Source: RGIG1927 sp045546275 (GTDB lineage: Bacteria; Bacillota; Clostridia; UMGS1883). Taken from it: 14,737 nt of DNA. Below the pieces are notes generated by a model. That model saw only the letters and a list, made by a program, of their open reading frames with translations, was not told where the DNA came from and made no database searches. The translations under genes and the position numbers were made by a program. Where the stretch lies: positions 1 to 14,737 of the forward strand of contig JAZQCM010000035.1 of NCBI GenBank assembly GCA_045546275.1. Direction: 5' to 3'. This document shows positions 1 to 7,052 of this stretch, in pieces. The first letter of the stretch is position 1; the number at the start of each line of letters is the position of its first letter.

Positions 1-333
1 TACCCATTCAACACGTGTTCTGCCGTTTTCGATGCCCAGGTATTCGAGCATTGAGAAAAGAAGTGTCATTCTTCTTCTTGCATAATAGTTACCTGTAGAG
101 TAGTGGCAGTCACCGGGGTGGCAACCACACATGATTACACCGTCAGCACCCTTTTCAAACGCACGGAGAATAAACATAGGGTTTACTCGGCAAGAGCAGG
201 GAACACGGATAATCTTAACGTCAGCGGGGTACTGAAGACGGCTGCTGCCTGCAAGGTCAGCACCTGCATAACTACACCAGTTACAGCAAAATGCCACTAT
301 TTTAGGTCTGAATTCTGTATTGTTTATCGACAT
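1..333 (-). CDS. mvhD: MvhD-like hydrogenase/Hdr delta subunit (3' end missing)
   Basis: Small [2Fe-2S] protein that passes electrons from a partner oxidoreductase (hydrogenase, formate dehydrogenase or NADH module) into HdrA. The first 111 residues are visible and the gene continues beyond the left edge; the family is usually about 140 residues. Cysteines show the family pattern: FCCNWCSYAGADLAG near residues 15-30, a CSC motif near residue 48, then MCGCHPGDCHY. The start is the ATG at 333-331, preceded by GGAGGTGG; it overlaps the hdrA stop by 10 bases, so translation is probably coupled. MvhD next to hdrA is the arrangement of Hdr-Mvh complexes in methanogens and of HdrABC-MvhD clusters in acetogenic and sulfate-reducing bacteria. 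Which enzyme donates electrons cannot be read from this window. Confidence 0.9.
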   Translation of the reverse strand, partial: MSINNTEFRPKIVAFCCNWCSYAGADLAGSSRLQYPADVKIIRVPCSCRVNPMFILRAFEKGADGVIMCGCHPGDCHYSTGNYYARRRMTLLFSMLEYLGIENGRTRVEWV

Positions 334-2312
334 ATTGCATCCACCTCCGCTATAATCTGTCTGTTACTGAAGCCCTGAAGGTCCATGGCACCGGAGGGAC
401 AAGCAACTGTACAAGCACCGCAACCCTGACAAAGAGCGTTGTTAACACGAGCAACACGTCTGTCTTCGCGGATACCGTGGTCGTTAACCTGGATAACCTC
501 GTAGCTGATAGCACCATAGGGACATACATTTGCACAAACGGAACAACCGTTACAAAGAAGCTCGTCGCTCTTTGCTGTACAGGGGTTGGTAAGGAGCTTA
601 TCCTTAGCTAAAAGACCGATAGCCTTAACCGCTGCCGCACCTGCCTGTGCAACTGTTTCGGGAATATCCTTGGGTCCCCGACATACGCCGGAGAGGAAAA
701 TACCTGCTGTGGGCGATTCAACGGGACGAAGCTTTGCGTGAGATTCTGTAAGGAAGTTGTTTGTATCAATACTTGCTGTAAACATTGTAGCAATTCTTCT
801 TACGGAAGGATCGGGCTCGATAGCTGTTGCAAGAACAACCATATCTGCCTTCAATTTAATCTGCTTGTTATCAAGGAGGTCACTAGCCTGAACGAGAAGT
901 GAACCGTCGGGCTGGGGAGCAACCTTACCAACCTGACCCTTGATATAGTTTACACCATATTCTTCAACTGCTCTGCGATAGAACTCGTCAAAGTTCTTCC
1001 CGGGAGTACGTACGTCAATATAGAATACTGTAACCTTTACATCCGGATACTTGTCACGGATGAGCATTGCGTGCTTAGCTGTGTACATACAACAAATCTT
1101 TGAACAGTAGCTCTTGCCGCGGTTGTCGTTGCAACGGGAGCCAACGCACTGTACAAATACAATATGTTCGGGGTGCTTGCCGTCGGAAAGTCTTTCCAAA
1201 TGACCCTTTGTGGGACCTGCGGCGTTCATTACACGCTCTAATTCCAAGCTGGTGATAACGTCCTTTGACTGGTTGTAAGCATATTCGTCGTAGTTGTCAA
1301 GCTTTATTGTGTCAAAGCCTGTTGCTACAACAATTGCTCCGTACTTTTCTGTTACGATTTCGTCAACCTGGTCATACTTGATAGCTCCTGCCTGACAAAT
1401 CTTTTCGCAAAGACCACACTTGCCTGTCTTGAACTTAATACAAGCATCTCTGTCAATAACGGGAACATTGGGAATAGCCTGTGCAAAGGGAGTGTAGATA
1501 GCACTTCTCATGTTCAAGCCACGGTTAAATTCACTGGGTGTCTTCTTGGAAGGACACTTTTCCTGGCAAAGACCGCAACCTGTACATTTGTCCATGTCTA
1601 CGCTTCTTGCTTTCTTTCTTATATCTACGGTAAAGTCACCAACGAAGCCTGACACCTTGTCAACCTCGCTGTATGTGTAAATGTTAATCTTTTCATGAGC
1701 TGCTGCTTCCACCATTTTGGGTGTAAGAATACAAGCAGAACAGTCCAATGTGGGGAATGTTTTGTCAAGCTGGCTCATTCTTCCGCCAATGGAAGGAGTC
1801 TTTTCAACAATATCAACCTCGTAGCCTGCATCTGCAATGTCGAGAGCTGTCTGAATACCTGCAATACCGCCACCGATAACAAGTGCACGCTTTGTAACAC
1901 GGCTTTCACCGGGGAACAGGGGAGTGTTAAGGTTAACCTTTGCAATTGCTGCACGGGCAAGAATAACAGCCTTTTCAGTGCCTTCTTCAACATCCTTATG
2001 AATCCAGGAGCAGTGCTCACGGATGTTTGCAATTTCAACCATGTAGGGGTTAAGACCGGCTCTTTCTGCAGCCTTACGGAATGTACCCTCATGCATTCTG
2101 GGAGAACATGAGCAAACTACTATACCTGTAAGATTCTTTTCCTTTACTGCTTCAAGTATTTTTGCCTGACCTGCCTCGGAGCACATGTACTGATAATCTT
2201 CAGCATGCACAACGCCGGGTTCATTGGCAATTACTTCAACAACCTTTTTAACGTCAACTGTGGCTGCAATGTTACTGCCGCAGTGACATACAAATACACC
2301 AATTCTCTGCAT
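324..2312 (-). CDS. hdrA: HdrA-like FAD/iron-sulfur electron-bifurcating subunit
   Basis: 662-residue flavoprotein at the centre of a heterodisulfide-reductase-like complex; in characterised homologues its FAD splits electron pairs between ferredoxin and the HdrB site. Visible parts in order: N-terminal HdrA domain with VCHCGSN (residues 8-14) and CSCSPRMHE (67-75); Rossmann FAD motif GGGIAG (147-152) followed by the GGRMSQLDKTFPTLDCSAC region; an inserted ferredoxin domain with C243/C246/C249/C253 and C291/C299/C302/C306; a second FAD-fold half (about 325-570); and a C-terminal two-cluster ferredoxin with C587/C590/C593/C597 and C628/C631/C634/C638. The length fits stand-alone HdrA. The start is ATG 2312-2310 behind AGGAGGTGA, a ribosome site that also encodes the end of hdrC. 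No selenocysteine codon is seen. The cytosolic partners are HdrB, HdrC and MvhD. Confidence 0.95.
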   Translation of the reverse strand: MQRIGVFVCHCGSNIAATVDVKKVVEVIANEPGVVHAEDYQYMCSEAGQAKILEAVKEKNLTGIVVCSCSPRMHEGTFRKAAERAGLNPYMVEIANIREHCSWIHKDVEEGTEKAVILARAAIAKVNLNTPLFPGESRVTKRALVIGGGIAGIQTALDIADAGYEVDIVEKTPSIGGRMSQLDKTFPTLDCSACILTPKMVEAAAHEKINIYTYSEVDKVSGFVGDFTVDIRKKARSVDMDKCTGCGLCQEKCPSKKTPSEFNRGLNMRSAIYTPFAQAIPNVPVIDRDACIKFKTGKCGLCEKICQAGAIKYDQVDEIVTEKYGAIVVATGFDTIKLDNYDEYAYNQSKDVITSLELERVMNAAGPTKGHLERLSDGKHPEHIVFVQCVGSRCNDNRGKSYCSKICCMYTAKHAMLIRDKYPDVKVTVFYIDVRTPGKNFDEFYRRAVEEYGVNYIKGQVGKVAPQPDGSLLVQASDLLDNKQIKLKADMVVLATAIEPDPSVRRIATMFTASIDTNNFLTESHAKLRPVESPTAGIFLSGVCRGPKDIPETVAQAGAAAVKAIGLLAKDKLLTNPCTAKSDELLCNGCSVCANVCPYGAISYEVIQVNDHGIREDRRVARVNNALCQGCGACTVACPSGAMDLQGFSNRQIIAEVDAICR

Positions 2313-2316
2313 ATTC

Positions 2317-2706
2317 TCACCTCCTGTATCTTCTGAATGCGCTTACGAGTAACTGCTGAGGAAGTTCTTCGTCGAGCAATTCGGGAATTTCGTCAGCCTT
2401 AAGGTAATCTTTACCTTTTTCGCGGATAACAACCTGTCTTGCTGCATCAATGAGCTTGCCGGGCTGTACGCTTCTGGGGCAACGCTCAATACAAGCAAAG
2501 CATGAAAGGCACTTCCAAAGAGACTTGGAATTTGCCAAAGCTTCGATGTCGTCGTTCACAACATAGGAAACGAACTGATGGGGCTTAATATCCATTTCAT
2601 CGAAAGCGGGGCAGGTAGCAGAGCACTTGCCGCACTTCATGCATTTGAGAGGATTGGCACCGCTGATTTCTTTTATTTTTTCAGCTTTGTTGTTTGTGTG
2701 ACTCAT
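2317..2706 (-). CDS. hdrC: HdrC-like two-[4Fe-4S] electron-transfer subunit
   Basis: 129-residue ferredoxin-like subunit that relays electrons from HdrA to HdrB. Two complete CxxCxxCxxxCP motifs are present: C22/C25/C28/C32 (CMKCGKCSATCP) and C66/C69/C72/C76 (CLSCFACIERCP). This is the soluble HdrC type, without the membrane segments of DsrM- or HdrE-linked proteins. The ATG overlaps the hdrB stop (ATGA, 4 bases), and only 4 bases separate its stop from hdrA, so hdrB-hdrC-hdrA must be co-transcribed and are probably made in fixed proportion. The last codons, reading AGG AGG TGA, double as the hdrA ribosome binding site. Confidence 0.94.
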   Translation of the reverse strand: MSHTNNKAEKIKEISGANPLKCMKCGKCSATCPAFDEMDIKPHQFVSYVVNDDIEALANSKSLWKCLSCFACIERCPRSVQPGKLIDAARQVVIREKGKDYLKADEIPELLDEELPQQLLVSAFRRYRR

Positions 2707-3497
2707 TCTGCATCCGCCTCCTTTACGCCAAGAGCTTCAGCCAGTAATTCTGTAAAGTAATATACAGGCACGTCACCCACGGAATTTTTATTAAGGTTGT
2801 ACATACAAAGGGGACATGCAGTAATAAGCATTTCTGCACCAAAGCCCTTTGCACTTTCAACTATTGTGTCGCACATACTCTTTGCCATATCCTTTTCCTT
2901 TAAGGAAATGTAACCGCCACAGCATTCGTTGCGGTAAGGATATACAACGGGGGTTGCGCCGATAGCTGTTATAAAGTCTTCAATAATTGTGGGATTTTCA
3001 GGATTGTCAAATGCAAGAATCTCACCGGGACGGAGAAGAAGACAGCCGTAATAAGCACCAATCTTCTTTCCTGTTAAGGGGTTTGTAACCATTTTCTTAA
3101 GGTTGTCAAAACCAACACGGTCACGAAGCACTTCCAAAAAGTGAAGAACGTTTGTTTCGCCCTTGTAGGGAGTAGAAAGCTTCATGTAGTTGTTTGCTCT
3201 TGTCTGAATATCCAAAACATTTTTCATGTCGTCATTCACACGCTTGATAACGTGGTGACAAGCAGAGCAAAGTGTAACAAGGTCCTGACCTTTTTCTTTT
3301 GCTTCGTTAAGAACACGAACCGATGAAAGCTTTGTTGCAATTTCATCACTGCCCAAGGGGTAAACACCGCCGCAGCACTGCCAATCACAAACTTCTTCAA
3401 GCTCAAAGCCCAAAGCCAAAGCAGACTTTCTTGCATAAGTGTCAAGGTCTTTAGCCTTTGTTCTTAACGTACAACCGGGATAATAGGTGTACTTCAT
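2703..3497 (-). CDS. hdrB: HdrB-like CCG-domain subunit (disulfide-reductase site)
   Basis: 264-residue subunit with two CCG domains, each able to hold a non-cubane [4Fe-4S] cluster, the disulfide-reducing site in methanogen HdrB. Both cysteine sets are complete: C9, C41-C42, C77, C80, and C152, C192-C193, C228, C231, with spacings that match the canonical CX31-39CCX35-36CXXC pattern to within a residue. The protein should therefore be catalytically competent, although a bacterium is not expected to contain the CoM-S-S-CoB substrate; the natural acceptor is unknown. The start is ATG 3497-3495 preceded by AAAGGA nine bases upstream. A 46-base gap without a terminator separates it from the dehydrogenase gene, supporting a shared transcript. 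Confidence 0.94.
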   Translation of the reverse strand: MKYTYYPGCTLRTKAKDLDTYARKSALALGFELEEVCDWQCCGGVYPLGSDEIATKLSSVRVLNEAKEKGQDLVTLCSACHHVIKRVNDDMKNVLDIQTRANNYMKLSTPYKGETNVLHFLEVLRDRVGFDNLKKMVTNPLTGKKIGAYYGCLLLRPGEILAFDNPENPTIIEDFITAIGATPVVYPYRNECCGGYISLKEKDMAKSMCDTIVESAKGFGAEMLITACPLCMYNLNKNSVGDVPVYYFTELLAEALGVKEADAE

Positions 3498-3543
3498 AGT
3501 CGATTATCCTTTCATAATAGTTTTATGTGAAAAAATATTTTCC

Positions 3544-4506
3544 TTAGTTTTCGGGCATTGTCATATCAATCTGAGCGATGATATCCTTAAGAACCTGAGC
3601 GGAAGCCATAAGCTTTTCAACTTCAGAGTGCTTAAGGTCCATGGGGATTTTGCCCTGGATACCGTTGGGACCAACGAGTGTAAGAGTAGAAAGACACACA
3701 TCTTCAATGCCGTATTCGCCGTGCATCATGGAAGAAACTGTTGCAACGGAGTCGCTTGCTGCTGTTACAATAGAACAAATCTGGCAAACGGAAGCGGATA
3801 CTGCATAGAATGTAGCACCCTTACTTGCAATAATTTCGCCACCGGACTTCTGAACATACTTGAGCATAGCATCCTTGTCAAGAGGAACAACCTTTTTGCC
3901 CATCTTTTCAGCACATTCATAATAATCTTCAAGAGAAACGCCTGCAACGTCAGCACAGGACCAGGGAACAAAGGAAGAATCACCGTGTTCACCATATACA
4001 TAAGCATGAATGTTTTTCTGAGCAACCTGAAGCTGTTCGGATAAGCCCTGCTTAAGACGTGCTGTGTCCAAAATTGTACCGGAACCGATAATCTGATTTT
4101 CGGGAAGACCGGAAATCTTTGTGAACACATATGTCATAATGTCAACAGGATTGGAAACAATAATGTAAAGTGCATTGGGAGCATGCTTTACAATTTCGGG
4201 AGTAATACTCTTCAAAATATCAACATTTGTCTGAGTGAGCTCTAATCTTGTCTGACCGGGCTTACGTGCAAGACCTGATGTGATAATAACGATATCGGAA
4301 TCAACAGCGTCCTCATATTCGCCTGCGGTAACCTTAATGGGGTTACGGAAGCATGTACCCTGGATAATATCCATTACTTCGCCCTTAACCTTAGTCTTGT
4401 TAATATCGATCATAACAATTTCAGATGCGATATCTCCCTGGCTTAAAGTGTAGGCAATTGTAGAGCCAACGCTGCCTGCGCCGATGATAGTAATTTTGCT
4501 ACTCAT
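3544..4506 (-). CDS. NAD-dependent L-lactate/malate dehydrogenase family protein
   Basis: 320-residue cytosolic 2-hydroxyacid dehydrogenase of the LDH/MDH family. The Rossmann motif GAGSVGS is at residues 9-15 and D34 ends the second strand, favouring NAD. Catalytic residues by alignment from memory: R87 (Arg109), D147 (Asp168), R150 (Arg171) and H174 (His195, in GEHGDSS). The substrate-loop residue that is Gln102 in lactate dehydrogenases is Arg81 here (ARKPGQTR), the residue typical of malate dehydrogenases. T232 at the Thr246 position and GSGTILDTARL are lactate-dehydrogenase-like. Automatic annotation would probably say L-lactate dehydrogenase; I leave the substrate open between pyruvate and oxaloacetate. 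The start is ATG 4506 with AAAGGAGAG upstream. It is probably the first gene of the hdrBCA-mvhD operon. Confidence 0.9.
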   Translation of the reverse strand: MSSKITIIGAGSVGSTIAYTLSQGDIASEIVMIDINKTKVKGEVMDIIQGTCFRNPIKVTAGEYEDAVDSDIVIITSGLARKPGQTRLELTQTNVDILKSITPEIVKHAPNALYIIVSNPVDIMTYVFTKISGLPENQIIGSGTILDTARLKQGLSEQLQVAQKNIHAYVYGEHGDSSFVPWSCADVAGVSLEDYYECAEKMGKKVVPLDKDAMLKYVQKSGGEIIASKGATFYAVSASVCQICSIVTAASDSVATVSSMMHGEYGIEDVCLSTLTLVGPNGIQGKIPMDLKHSEVEKLMASAQVLKDIIAQIDMTMPEN

Positions 4507-4560
4507 AGTAACTCTCCTTTATAAATAAATTATTAATTAAAACCTAATACGCCACTAATT

Positions 4561-4589
4561 ATTGTAGCACAAATATACAACAGGAACAA
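4561..4589 (-). promoter_or_regulatory. Sigma-A-type promoter of the dehydrogenase-hdr operon
   Basis: Read on the minus strand: -35 TTGTTC (4589-4584), 17-base spacer, -10 TACAAT (4566-4561). The predicted start of transcription is near 4554, giving a leader of about 48 bases before the ATG at 4506. Nothing between here and position 1 looks like a terminator. Confidence 0.65.
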
Positions 4590-4735
4590 GTGTTTTTTAC
4601 AAAATATACAGTAAAAAAAGTGCTTAAAATACAAATTTTACAGAAAAAAACGCTTTTTATGCGGATATAAAGGGAAGTATGTGTATTGTGACGAAAATTT
4701 CGAATTTTTTTGCAAATCTTTAGTTGTTTTGAATA

Positions 4736-4764
4736 TTGAAATGAAATAAAAAATGTGCTATAAT
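4736..4764 (+). promoter_or_regulatory. Sigma-A-type promoter of the PurF-like gene
   Basis: -35 TTGAAA (4736-4741), exactly 17 bases, then consensus -10 TATAAT (4759-4764). Transcription would begin near 4771, giving a leader of about 40 bases that contains AGGAGG at 4799-4804. Confidence 0.8.
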
Positions 4765-4811
4765 TAAATGGTATTTTTAATAATCGGCTTTTAATGCGAG
4801 GAGGATTAAAA

Positions 4812-6224
4812 ATGGGCGGTTTTTTCGGCGTGGCAAGCAAAGAGGATTGTGTTTTTGACTTGTTTTTCGGCGTTGATTATCATTCACATTTAGGTTCACG
4901 AAGAGGCGGCATGGCAGTATACGATAAAGAAAGCGGTTTTTCCCGCTCCATCCACAAAATTGACAATGCGCCTTTCAGAACAAAATTTGAAACAGAAGCA
5001 AACAACATGCATGGTAATTTTGGTGTGGCAAGTATATCCGATTTCGAGCCGCAGCCTATTTTAGTGCGTTCAAATAATGGTACTTTTGCCATCACAACTG
5101 TCGGCAGGGTTAATAATATCGACGAAATTGTTGATAATATGCTCCAAAAGCACACGCATTTTTACGAAATGCAGTCAGGCGGAATTAACCAGACTGAGCT
5201 TATTGCGGCACTTATTAACCAAAAGGACAACCTTATTGAAGGTATTCGGTATGCCCAGGAGGTTATTGACGGTTCAATAAGTATTCTTCTTTTAACTCCC
5301 AAAGGTATTTATGCTGCGCGTGATAAATACGGCAGAACACCTGTTGTTATTGGCGAAAAGGACAATGCATACTGTGTATGCATGGAATGTTACGCTCACA
5401 ATAAGCTGGGCTACCACGACTATAAAGAGCTTGGCCCCGGTGAAATTGTTGTTATTGAACCTGATAAGGTTACAACCTTAGTTGATCCCGGTAAGAATAT
5501 GAAAATGTGCACTTTCTTATGGGTTTATTATGGTTATCCTTCTTCTGCATACGAGGGCATGAGTGTTGAACAAATGCGATACAATTGCGGTAAGTGCCTG
5601 GCAGAGCGTGACGGCAGCATTGATGTGGATATTGTTGCAGGCGTTCCCGATTCGGGCCTTGCTACTGCAATAGGCTATTCCAACGAATCTGTAAAACCTT
5701 TTGCAAGACCCTTTATAAAATATACTCCCGCATGGTCCCGTTCATTCACACCCATAATCCAGTCAAAGCGTAAACAGATTGCAAAAATGAAGCTTATTCC
5801 AATCCGTACATTAATTGAAGATAAAAAGCTTCTTTTGGTTGACGACTCTATTGTTCGAGGAACACAGCTTGGTGAAACAACAGAGTTTCTTTATGAATGC
5901 GGTGCAAAAGAGGTTCATATAAGAACTGCATCTCCTCCGGTAATGTATGGTTGCAGATATCTCAACTTCTCAACCTCATCCTCCGAAATGGAGCTTATTA
6001 CAAGGCGTACAATTGCAAAGCTTGAAGGTGTGGAAAAGCCCGACAGAGAAACTATTTCAAAATATGTTGACCCCGAAAGTGAAAACTACAAAAAAATGGT
6101 GGAGAGCATCAGGCAGCAGCTTCATTTCACAAGCCTTGAATATTTAAGACTTGATGACATGTTAAAGTCAACCGGTGTTGATAAAGAAAAGCTTTGTACA
6201 TACTGCTGGGACGGAAAAGAATAA
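4812..6224 (+). CDS. PurF-like amidophosphoribosyltransferase paralogue lacking the glutaminase site
   Basis: 470-residue protein with the full PurF layout: an N-terminal Ntn-type glutaminase fold (1-230) and a C-terminal phosphoribosyltransferase (about 235-470). The PRPP loop LLVDDSIVRGT (341-351) and the GVPDSGLATAIGYS segment are intact. The four cysteines that hold the [4Fe-4S] cluster in Bacillus PurF have counterparts at C233, C381, C462 and C465. The N-terminus reads MGGFFGVAS where PurF has (M)CGVFGI, so the nucleophile Cys1 is replaced by glycine. The GHTRYST arginine and HNGN oxyanion motifs are also missing (GVASIS, VGRVNN). The start is ATG 4812, seven bases after AGGAGG; the earlier ATG at 4794 overlaps that site. 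It stands alone with no pur genes nearby. It may use free ammonia or have another role. Confidence 0.88.
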   Translation: MGGFFGVASKEDCVFDLFFGVDYHSHLGSRRGGMAVYDKESGFSRSIHKIDNAPFRTKFETEANNMHGNFGVASISDFEPQPILVRSNNGTFAITTVGRVNNIDEIVDNMLQKHTHFYEMQSGGINQTELIAALINQKDNLIEGIRYAQEVIDGSISILLLTPKGIYAARDKYGRTPVVIGEKDNAYCVCMECYAHNKLGYHDYKELGPGEIVVIEPDKVTTLVDPGKNMKMCTFLWVYYGYPSSAYEGMSVEQMRYNCGKCLAERDGSIDVDIVAGVPDSGLATAIGYSNESVKPFARPFIKYTPAWSRSFTPIIQSKRKQIAKMKLIPIRTLIEDKKLLLVDDSIVRGTQLGETTEFLYECGAKEVHIRTASPPVMYGCRYLNFSTSSSEMELITRRTIAKLEGVEKPDRETISKYVDPESENYKKMVESIRQQLHFTSLEYLRLDDMLKSTGVDKEKLCTYCWDGKE

Positions 6225-6228
6225 TTAT

Positions 6229-6257
6229 AAAAGACAGCTTTACGCTGTCTTTTTTTG
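6229..6257 (+). terminator. Rho-independent terminator after the PurF-like gene
   Basis: Stem AAAAGACAGC (6229-6238), loop TTTAC, pairing strand GCTGTCTTTT and a run of T. It begins 5 bases after the stop codon. The 17 bases at 6221-6237 are identical to those at 7014-7030, at the next terminator downstream. Confidence 0.88.
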
Positions 6258-6266
6258 TATAAACGC

Positions 6267-6295
6267 TTGAAATAAAGGGAAAAATATGATACAAT
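6267..6295 (+). promoter_or_regulatory. Sigma-A-type promoter of the SCP2-domain gene
   Basis: -35 TTGAAA (6267-6272), 17-base spacer, -10 TACAAT (6290-6295). It lies just downstream of the preceding terminator, which makes the SCP2-domain gene an independent unit. Confidence 0.75.
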
Positions 6296-6327
6296 AAACA
6301 AGATTTGGAAAAAGAAAGGTGAATATT

Positions 6328-7017
6328 ATGACATTCTTGGAAAAGTTCGAAGAAATTAAAAAGGTTTCTGATGTGGATGTAAAATTTGACAAGGATTTTG
6401 CTATCCAAATTAACCTTACCGATGAGGATTGCGGCGGTGCATTTTATGTTGAACACCGTGCAGGCGTTGTAAACGTTGAACCCTATGACTACAACGACCG
6501 TGACGCTATGATGACAATCGATTCCGGCCTTTTGGTAAAAATACTCACAGGCGAGATTGATTCAATTGCGGCATTCTTTGCAGGCAAGTTCACAATTGAC
6601 GGTAACGTTGAAGCAGTTTTGGAGCTTACTAAGATTGCTGATGCTGTAAAGGCAAAGAGGAAGGCTGAAGAAAAGGCAAAGAAGGAAGCTGAAAAGAAGG
6701 CTAAGGAAAAAGCTAAGAAGGAAGCCGAAAAGAAAGCAAAGGCTGAGGCTGAAAAGAAGGCTAAGGCAGAAGCCGAAAAGAAAGCAAAGGAAGAAGCTGA
6801 GAAGAAGGCTAAAAAGGAAGCAGAAAAGGCAGCTAAGGAAGCAGAAAAAGCTAAGAAGGAAGCTGAAAAGAAGGCTAAAGCTGAGGCTGAAAAGAAAGCA
6901 AAGGAAGAAGCCGAAAAGAAGGAAGTAAAAAAAGCTCCTGCTAAAAAGGCTGAAAAGAAGGCTCCTGTAAAGAAAACTGCAAAAGCAGACGACAAGCAGA
7001 TGAAGCTTGACATATAA
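6328..7017 (+). CDS. SCP2 sterol-carrier-like domain protein with Lys/Ala/Glu charged-helix tail
   Basis: 229 residues. Residues 1-105 resemble an SCP2 lipid-binding domain: an acidic strand-rich N-terminal part, then the helical LLVKILTGEIDSIAAFFAGKFTIDG pattern, here at about 68-92, typical of this family. Residues 107-198 are almost only K, A and E, built from octads of the form AKxEAEKK (eight copies from residue 129, one interrupted). Glu-to-Lys i,i+4 spacing predicts a rigid single alpha helix. The last 30 residues are Lys/Ala/Pro-rich and histone-H1-like. There is no signal peptide or membrane segment. The start is ATG 6328 after AAAGGTG; the GTG at 6319 lies within that ribosome site and is less likely. 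The ligand and role are unknown; the tail could be a spacer or could bind acidic polymers. Confidence 0.8.
   Translation: MTFLEKFEEIKKVSDVDVKFDKDFAIQINLTDEDCGGAFYVEHRAGVVNVEPYDYNDRDAMMTIDSGLLVKILTGEIDSIAAFFAGKFTIDGNVEAVLELTKIADAVKAKRKAEEKAKKEAEKKAKEKAKKEAEKKAKAEAEKKAKAEAEKKAKEEAEKKAKKEAEKAAKEAEKAKKEAEKKAKAEAEKKAKEEAEKKEVKKAPAKKAEKKAPVKKTAKADDKQMKLDI
6712..6921 (+). repeat. Degenerate 24-base tandem repeat inside the SCP2 gene
   Basis: Codes for successive octads AKKEAEKK, AKAEAEKK, AKAEAEKK, AKEEAEKK and so on, with one shortened unit (AKEAEK). Codon choice differs between copies (gcc/gct, aag/aaa), so the repeat is kept at protein level more than at DNA level. Copy number could vary between strains by slippage. 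Confidence 0.8.
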
Positions 7018-7021
7018 TTAT

Positions 7022-7050
7022 AAAAGACAGACCAAAGGGTCTGTCTTTTT
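7022..7050 (+). terminator. Rho-independent terminator after the SCP2-domain gene
   Basis: Perfect 12-base stem AAAAGACAGACC (7022-7033) / GGTCTGTCTTTT (7038-7049) with loop AAAG and a T tract, 4 bases after the stop codon. It shares its first 17 bases of context with the 6229 terminator. Confidence 0.9.
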
Positions 7051-7052
7051 CA

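Larger units (their letters stand above)
4507..4811. other. AT-rich divergent intergenic region
   Basis: About 300 bases without a convincing gene, separating the leftward dehydrogenase operon from the rightward PurF-like gene. It contains one promoter at each end. The middle (about 4590-4735) is very AT-rich with runs of A and T, an 8-base inverted repeat TTTTTTAC (4593-4600) / GTAAAAAA (4611-4618), two imperfect copies of ACAG-A-run-GCTT (4608-4625 and 4640-4655), and a small symmetric site CGAAA-A-TTTCG (4692-4702). Any of these could bind a regulator, but none is recognised. Confidence 0.5.

Noticed and set aside
1695..2111. Plus-strand cysteine-rich open frame inside hdrA
   Set aside because: It is antisense to conserved HdrA sequence; the cysteines reflect the complement of Thr/Ala/Val codons, not iron-sulfur motifs with family spacing.
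3487..4044. Plus-strand open frame of 185 codons opposite the dehydrogenase
   Set aside because: No promoter or ribosome site fits; the minus-strand frame codes for a full dehydrogenase with all catalytic residues, so this is an antisense shadow.
4794..4811. Upstream ATG for the PurF-like protein at 4794
   Set aside because: It overlaps the AGGAGG ribosome site at 4799-4804 that serves ATG 4812, and the family N-terminus aligns from 4812. Neither start provides an N-terminal Cys.
4559..4840. Minus-strand open frame of 93 codons in the divergent intergenic region
   Set aside because: AT-rich, low-complexity translation overlapping both promoters and the PurF-like start; no ribosome site or homology recognised.
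6489..7013. Long minus-strand open frame (174 codons) rich in Phe, Ala and Ser opposite the SCP2 gene
   Set aside because: It is the mirror of the Lys/Ala/Glu codon repeat on the plus strand, which lacks stop codons in this antisense frame by composition; it has no ribosome site and would cross the SCP2 coding region.
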